DNA from: Spisula solida
Taxonomy: Eukaryota > Mollusca > Bivalvia > Venerida > Mactridae
Length of the DNA: 64,000 nucleotides
Reading direction: 5' to 3'
Assembly: GCA_947247005.1 (NCBI GenBank)
Contig: OX365959.1
Coordinates: forward strand, 37,485,097 to 37,549,096
Below are positions 59,801 to 64,000 of the stretch, in pieces; the first letter of the stretch is position 1; each line of letters begins with the position of its first letter. Under the pieces are notes generated by a model. It saw nothing but the letters and a program-made list of their open reading frames with translations, did not search any database and had not been told where the DNA came from. Made by a program: the position numbers and the translations under genes.

Positions 59801-60912
59801 TTAGAATATGGTAAGTGTGACTACCCATTGAGATGAGGAATGAATGTACCTACCAGTGGTTATGGGTACCCAGCCTGACCAGCAATATCTGTATAAGTAT
59901 GGTGGTTTTGAATATCAAATGGTATTGGCTAGCCTATGCTATCAAATTAGACTAGGACTGTATATGCATGGTGGTAGTCAATACCCGATAGGACAACTGA
60001 TGTCTGAATAGGGTTGTTTAGTGCCAAATAGAACCAATATTGCATAAAATGGTTATTTGTATGTACCAATTAGGACTAGGTATGGATGTACTTAGTGGTT
60101 TAATAATACTTTACCCAACAGTACCAGAACTGCCTATATATGGTTAGAAGGTAATTTTGAATACCCATTAGGACTAGGAATGTCCGTACCCGATGGTCGT
60201 AAGTTACAACTCGGACACCAATTCCCAAAAATCACACTTTCCATTTATTATTTTTGTAATTTTACCCCAAAGTATCTTATCTGGCAATATATATTTGAAA
60301 TCTTAAACTGCATGTTACTACAAATTTATCACATTAATATTATTTAGTTACAAAAAATTATCATAGGAATGGTTTTATTGTAATCTACAGATTCCTAATA
60401 TTCCCACTTTTCGGTTTATATTTTTTTATGTTTTACCCAAAAAATATCACACTTTGCGTAATAACATGGCTTTAATTTTTTGCAGTATGAACTGCACTTT
60501 AATATCTTTCAATTAGAGTATTTTTTTATAAAAGTAAATAAATAAATGCCAATGCAGTCCACAGATTCCAAAAATTCGCACTTTTCTCTTATATTTTTTA
60601 GCGTTTTACCCTAAAAAAGCCATTTTGCACAATAGCAGCACTCTGATTTTTTCAGTCTAGATAGGACAGGATAATATCTACCTGTTACAGAGATGTATTT
60701 TAAAATAACATAATAAATAAGATTGTAGTTAGCCGATTCCGAAAATTTGTACTTTTCGTTTATATTTTTTGACGTTTTACCCCAAAAAATCTTAACGCCC
60801 CAATGGCCAAAGTGCAGACTTCAGGAAAATACTGCAGGGACCATATGCTTTCAGAAAAATATAGTGACCAAAATTCCCTAGGGGGGGGTCTTCTATTGGT
60901 GGCTCATGGACT
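56867..60912. mobile_element. 4-kb foldback-like element with long inverted ends
   Basis: The left end from ATTCCATGGGCC (with a poly-C tract, TTAGGGAATTTCGGACACTA, AAGTCTGCACTTTGGCCGTT, GGGGCGTTAAGATTTTTTTG) matches the reverse complement of the right end (60760-60912) for about 150 bp at high identity. Beyond that both arms carry subterminal units of about 150-170 bp with GCAAAATGGGATATTTTTGG, GGTAAAAC.TTAAAAAATA and AAAAGTG..AATTTTGG.ATC: about two on the left (56981-57240) and about four on the right (60215-60780). Between the arms lies a decayed 42-bp repeat array. No transposase is visible; open frames in the arms (57021, 57260) are chance. Confidence 0.8.
57780..60200 (+). repeat. Decayed 42-bp (14-codon) repeat array, GY/P-rich when translated
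   Basis: About 55-58 units of consensus GTACATGGTGGTTATGAGTA plus CCCAATAGGACCAGGAATGT plus CT. In the plus frame the unit reads VHGGYEYPIGPGMS; clear runs survive, for example in 58366-58611 (VHGGYGYPLSLGMYVSSGYEY) and 59030-59340 (MHGSQYPQGPIM, HSGFEYPLGL, VHCGFVYSIGPGM). Stops and indels break every frame, and ORFs on both strands (for example 59168-59449 minus) are remnants. It may be a former coding repeat or a satellite whose length happens to be a multiple of three. No start, signal peptide or splice sites are evident. Confidence 0.85.
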
Positions 60913-61527
60913 ATTAGTTAGACATCTTCTAAAGGACTCGATATAATGTCTTATGATGCTTGACATCTTCCAGCTTAGCATCCAGTGTTATATGAATAAT
61001 AATAAGTTATATATACTCATATATGTCTGCATTTTCACTATGTTTATAACAACGAGTATATAAGGGACATTACTTAATACTAGGAATTGAGCGCAATATT
61101 ATTTGTTGTTATGGGTTATGCCCCTTTTAATTATTACTTGTAGATTGGTCTTTTGGTAATGAGAGAGTTTCGAAATTTTCAAGCAGTTGTGAGGATAGAA
61201 AGGACATCTAACAAAACAATCAACAATGCTACTGGCCGCTCTAATGCCATTGTGTGCGTGAGATTCTCACTACAGCGAAAATGCCCGTAAATATAATAAG
61301 ATGTATAGCCCAAACGTCGGTAAGTGGAGTCACACTACGGCATTATTTGTAACGTGCAAAAAATTAAACGCTGATGTAAGTTGTGCTTGGTGTGTAAACG
61401 TTCCCAAACGCTGAAATAAGTTAATCAAAGTTTGCTTTTAAAAGCTAAACTCCGTAAAGCAAACGTCTACGAGTACTGAAACGCTGTAAAATATAAATGT
61501 AAAATTGTTCTAGTTTATATGCATACA
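60913..61527. other. No gene seen
   Basis: Right flank of the 4-kb element: repeat phrase to about 60990, then AT-rich sequence and a stretch with CGTTTAAACGCTG-like words (AAACGCTGATGTAAG, AAACGCTGAAATAAG, GAAACGCTGTAAA). Nothing else supported. Confidence 0.4.
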
Positions 61528-61529
61528 TG

Positions 61530-61693
61530 TACAGTACAACCTCTGTAGAGCAGCACCCTTTGGCAGTTGTATAGAGGAGGTTGCTTTGGAGAGGTTAAAT
61601 TTAGAGTAAATATCAGCTTAAAGAAATTTTGAAGGTTTTCTTTTAGAGCGGTTGGTGCTCTACAGAGGGCCGCTTTGGAGAGATTGTTTCGTA
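61530..61693. mobile_element. Tc1/mariner-type MITE, family CAGTACAACCTCT, copy 2
   Basis: TA-CAGTACAACCTCTGTAGAG at the left; CTTTGGAGAGATTGTTTCG-TA at the right, with GGGCCGC before it as in the 28.9-kb copy (GGGCCAC). 164 bp, TA on both sides. It lies 50 bp from the start of a minisatellite. Confidence 0.75.
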
Positions 61694-61741
61694 TATAAAT
61701 TCCATTACTTGTATTATGGAATCTTATATTTTAACAAGTAA

Positions 61742-62508
61742 TACTGGCACTTCCCTCCCTGGCCATGCTGGCACTTCCCCTCCCCGGCTAAACTGGCATT
61801 TCCCTTCCCGGCCATGCTGGCACTTCCCCTCCCCGGCCATACTGGCACTCCCCTCCCTGGCCATACTGGCGCTTTCCCTCCCCGGCCATACTGGCACTCC
61901 CTACCTGGCCATACTGGCACTTCCCCTCACTGGCCATACTGGCACTTCCCTTCCTGGCCATACTGGCACTTCCTTTCCCAGCCATACTGTCACTTCCCCT
62001 CACTGGCCATACTGGCACTTCCCAGCCATACTGGCACTTCCCCTCACTGACCATACTGGCACTTCACCTCCTGGCCATACTGGCACTTCCCCTCCCGGCC
62101 ATACTGGCACTTCCCCTCCATGCCATACTGGCACTTCACTTCCTGGCCATGCTGAGCGCTTCCTCTCCCGGCCATACTGGCACTTCCCCTCCCGGCCATA
62201 CTTGCACTTCCCCTCCTGGCCATACTGGCACTTCCCTCCCCGGTCATACTGGCACTCCCCTCCCTGGCCATACTGGCGCTTTCCCTCACCGGCCATACTG
62301 GCACTTCCCCTCACTGGCCATGCTGGCACTTCTCCTCACTGGCCATACTGGCACTTCCCCTCCCTGGCCATACTGGTACTTCCCCTCCCTGGCCATACTG
62401 GCACTTCCCCTCCCGGCCATACTGACACTTCCTCTCACTCGCCATACTGACACTTCCCCTCTCCAGCCATACTTGAACTTCCCTCCCCTGACCAAACTGT
62501 AACTTCCT
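61742..62508 (+). repeat. 25-bp GC-rich minisatellite, about 30 copies
   Basis: Unit CCATACTGGCACTTCCCCTC plus CCGGC, 24-26 bp, much more GC-rich than its surroundings. The unit contains no stop codon in most frames on either strand and rotates frame every copy, so long open frames appear on both strands (plus 61716-62450 at 244 codons; several minus frames). These have no start context, signal peptide or splice support and are not annotated as genes. Confidence 0.95.
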
Positions 62509-62988
62509 AGAGACATTCACATTGCTACATATCTGGCCATCCTACTAAATAAATAAGAAATGACGTTAGACTATAGATCTCAGTTGCTAACCAATCAGCA
62601 TGGAGAAAAAGTGTTGAATAAATCCCCTATACAACACTTTGCTGTGGTATATATAACAATAGATTGCTATATACTATAGTAGGCCAAGCAAAATAATTGA
62701 GCATAGCTATAATAATGTATACATGCATTTAGCATAGAAAATGTGGATGCCAAACATTTTTGATACCAAGCTTAGTTTAGTCCATATTGTAACAATACTA
62801 TATTTTAAACAAGTAACTAATTGGACTTATTAGAATACATGTACATGTATATCAAACCTTTCTACATTTGTTCATTATTATTGTAACAATTTTGATAGAT
62901 AATTAACCAATTAAGGTATTGCCAACATCTCTGCTGAGTGCTTACAACATTATCAGTAGAGGGTGAATGCCGTGGTAGCTTCTATGAC
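62509..62988. other. No gene seen
   Basis: AT-rich. GTTGAATAAATCCCCTATAC with ACAACACTTTGC near 62615 resembles part of the hairpin repeat at 63742. Otherwise nothing supported. Confidence 0.4.
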
Positions 62989-63152
62989 TACAGTACGACC
63001 TCTCTAGGGGACATATGTAGTGCGGCAACCTCTGTATAACAAAACGTTATTACATGTATATACTTTTGTAAATTCTGTAGGGCAACAACTTCTGAACAAT
63101 GACCAATATTTGCAGCCCACAAAGGGTCTCACTCTACAGAGGTTGTTCTGTA
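62989..63152. mobile_element. Tc1/mariner-type MITE, family CAGTACAACCTCT, copy 3
   Basis: TA-CAGTACGACCTCTCTAGG at the left; CTCTACAGAGGTTGTTCTG-TA at the right. 164 bp, the same length as copy 2, and TA on both sides. No tandem array at its right end. Confidence 0.75.
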
Positions 63153-63741
63153 CTATTGTGTCTTCAATAATTACGTGCAGATTACCCCTCTCTTCTAAAA
63201 CATCATTTTCACAGAGTAGAACTTAAACCAACTAAACGATTAAAACAAATTGTAGGGGTTCCAATGGTGTCTGGTGATTGAAATAAATGACTTTCATACT
63301 ATCACAACCCATAATTTTCAGATGAAGACCTCACCTTCAAGACCACCTTAAAATAAAGACCACTACTTTCTGTTAAATGACTTGCACATTATTCAACCTC
63401 AAATTCACAGTGAAATTGCACCTATATGAAGACCACCTCTTTAACAAGATTGGCTCAGAATTAACCATTTTTCGTTCCGTTTTCATCTGTTTGCTCTTTT
63501 ATAGAATGGTGCAATCACTCAACATTATTGAGATAAGTTTTTTTACAGTCCCAAGAAGGAGTTTCATTATTGATGTTTTACTGTAAATAGCTTAATTTTG
63601 CCACTTATATCTATATATGCATCATGCAACACATAACATATTACACCAGCACTTAAATGGTTTATCATACCCTATGTACTGGTCGATTTATAGGCAAAGT
63701 GTACCTGATAAACAAAGATTATTTATCTATAGTCTAAGTCA

Positions 63742-63835
63742 GATAGAACGGCTCGTAGGTGTTGATATGGGATTAAAATCCTCGTTTCACTCGGAGTTAT
63801 AAATCCCATATACAACACCTACTCATGTTCTATCC
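63742..63835. repeat. Imperfect hairpin repeat (about 40-bp arms)
   Basis: GATAGAACGGCTCGTAGGTG then TTGATATGGGATT faces CCCATATACAACACCTACTC then ATGTTCTATC. The arms pair for about 35-40 bp with few mismatches around a short loop (CCTCGTTTCACTCGG). A dispersed palindromic repeat is the simplest reading. The remaining sequence to 64000 shows no supported gene. Confidence 0.65.
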
Positions 63836-64000
63836 TATACTTATACTCCGACAGGCCCACGGATTCCATTCAAAACGTGTACATTAATTTCGTAAGCGGA
63901 CACTTTTGTGAGCTATAAGAAAACTATTTCACTCATAAAATAATTGCCATACATGGTCAATTAGACGAAAACTGACAAATATGTGTAACAGTTAAATAAA

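Noticed and set aside
61716..62450. 244-codon plus-strand open frame and several long minus-strand frames
   Set aside because: They arise from a 25-bp GC-rich minisatellite whose unit lacks stops; the frame rotates every unit and both strands are open. No start context or splice sites.

Overview
This is an AT-rich, intron- and repeat-dominated eukaryotic window with very few coding exons. The style of the repeats (elements of the CAGGGGCGTAGCT type, ~140-bp 'aggtcaaatcttagaaaaagcttgtgaac' tandem units, TACTGTAAAC elements, GCCCCC/GGGGGC-ended repeats) and the molluscan look of a LINE endonuclease fragment suggest a marine mollusc, probably a bivalve. That assignment is inference; no barcode gene is present. 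There is no sign of prokaryotic operons, CRISPR arrays or phage.

Region by region. (1) 1-15.6 kb: three consecutive copies (A 1-6657, B 6658-11981, C 11982-about 15615) of one locus. The A and B cores are almost identical, while C is more diverged and truncated. On the minus strand the copies share a possible broken gene: a 70-nt exon-like segment with acceptor- and donor-like borders and a phase-compatible terminal exon. A and B carry the frameshifted form; C has the open frame but lacks the splice acceptor. In C the 70-nt segment has been multiplied into five 174-bp tandem repeats. (2) 16.5-18.7 kb: palindrome-rich arrays (TTACTTAGTAA and CCATGG types). (3) 20.8-27.0 kb: a patchwork of a LINE 5' fragment and nested non-autonomous DNA elements, some with visible target-site duplications. 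(4) 27.5-28.8 kb: the one clear protein-coding gene of the window, a torsin-1A-interacting protein (LAP1/LULL1) homologue of 401 aa, with a splice acceptor just before its ATG and a poly(A) signal after its stop. (5) 28.9-32.4 kb: a TA-flanked MITE whose right end has been amplified into a ~56-copy, 59-bp satellite with higher-order structure. (6) 32.4-45 kb: dispersed repeats, including a clean insertion of a 0.9-kb element with tRNA-like sequences near both ends, and several mariner-type terminal fragments. (7) 45.8-47.6 kb: nine copies of one 13-mer, GTAACGTATCTGT, in otherwise unremarkable DNA. (8) 49-50.5 kb: a dead Tc1-type transposase fragment and a likely first coding exon with a signal peptide, a TATA box and a consensus 5' splice site. 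(9) 54.3-62.5 kb: paired palindromic elements, a 78-bp minisatellite, a 4-kb element with long inverted ends enclosing a decayed 42-bp (14-codon) repeat array, and a 25-bp minisatellite beside another copy of the 28.9-kb MITE.

How the parts work together: the only functional gene I would defend is the torsin cofactor, which acts at the nuclear envelope/ER; the 50.3-kb exon is a credible start of a secreted protein whose remaining exons I cannot place. Almost everything else is repeat biology, and the recurring theme is transposon ends acting as seeds or hosts of tandem arrays. All coordinates of repeats are by eye and may be off by a few bases; no alignment or database search was run.
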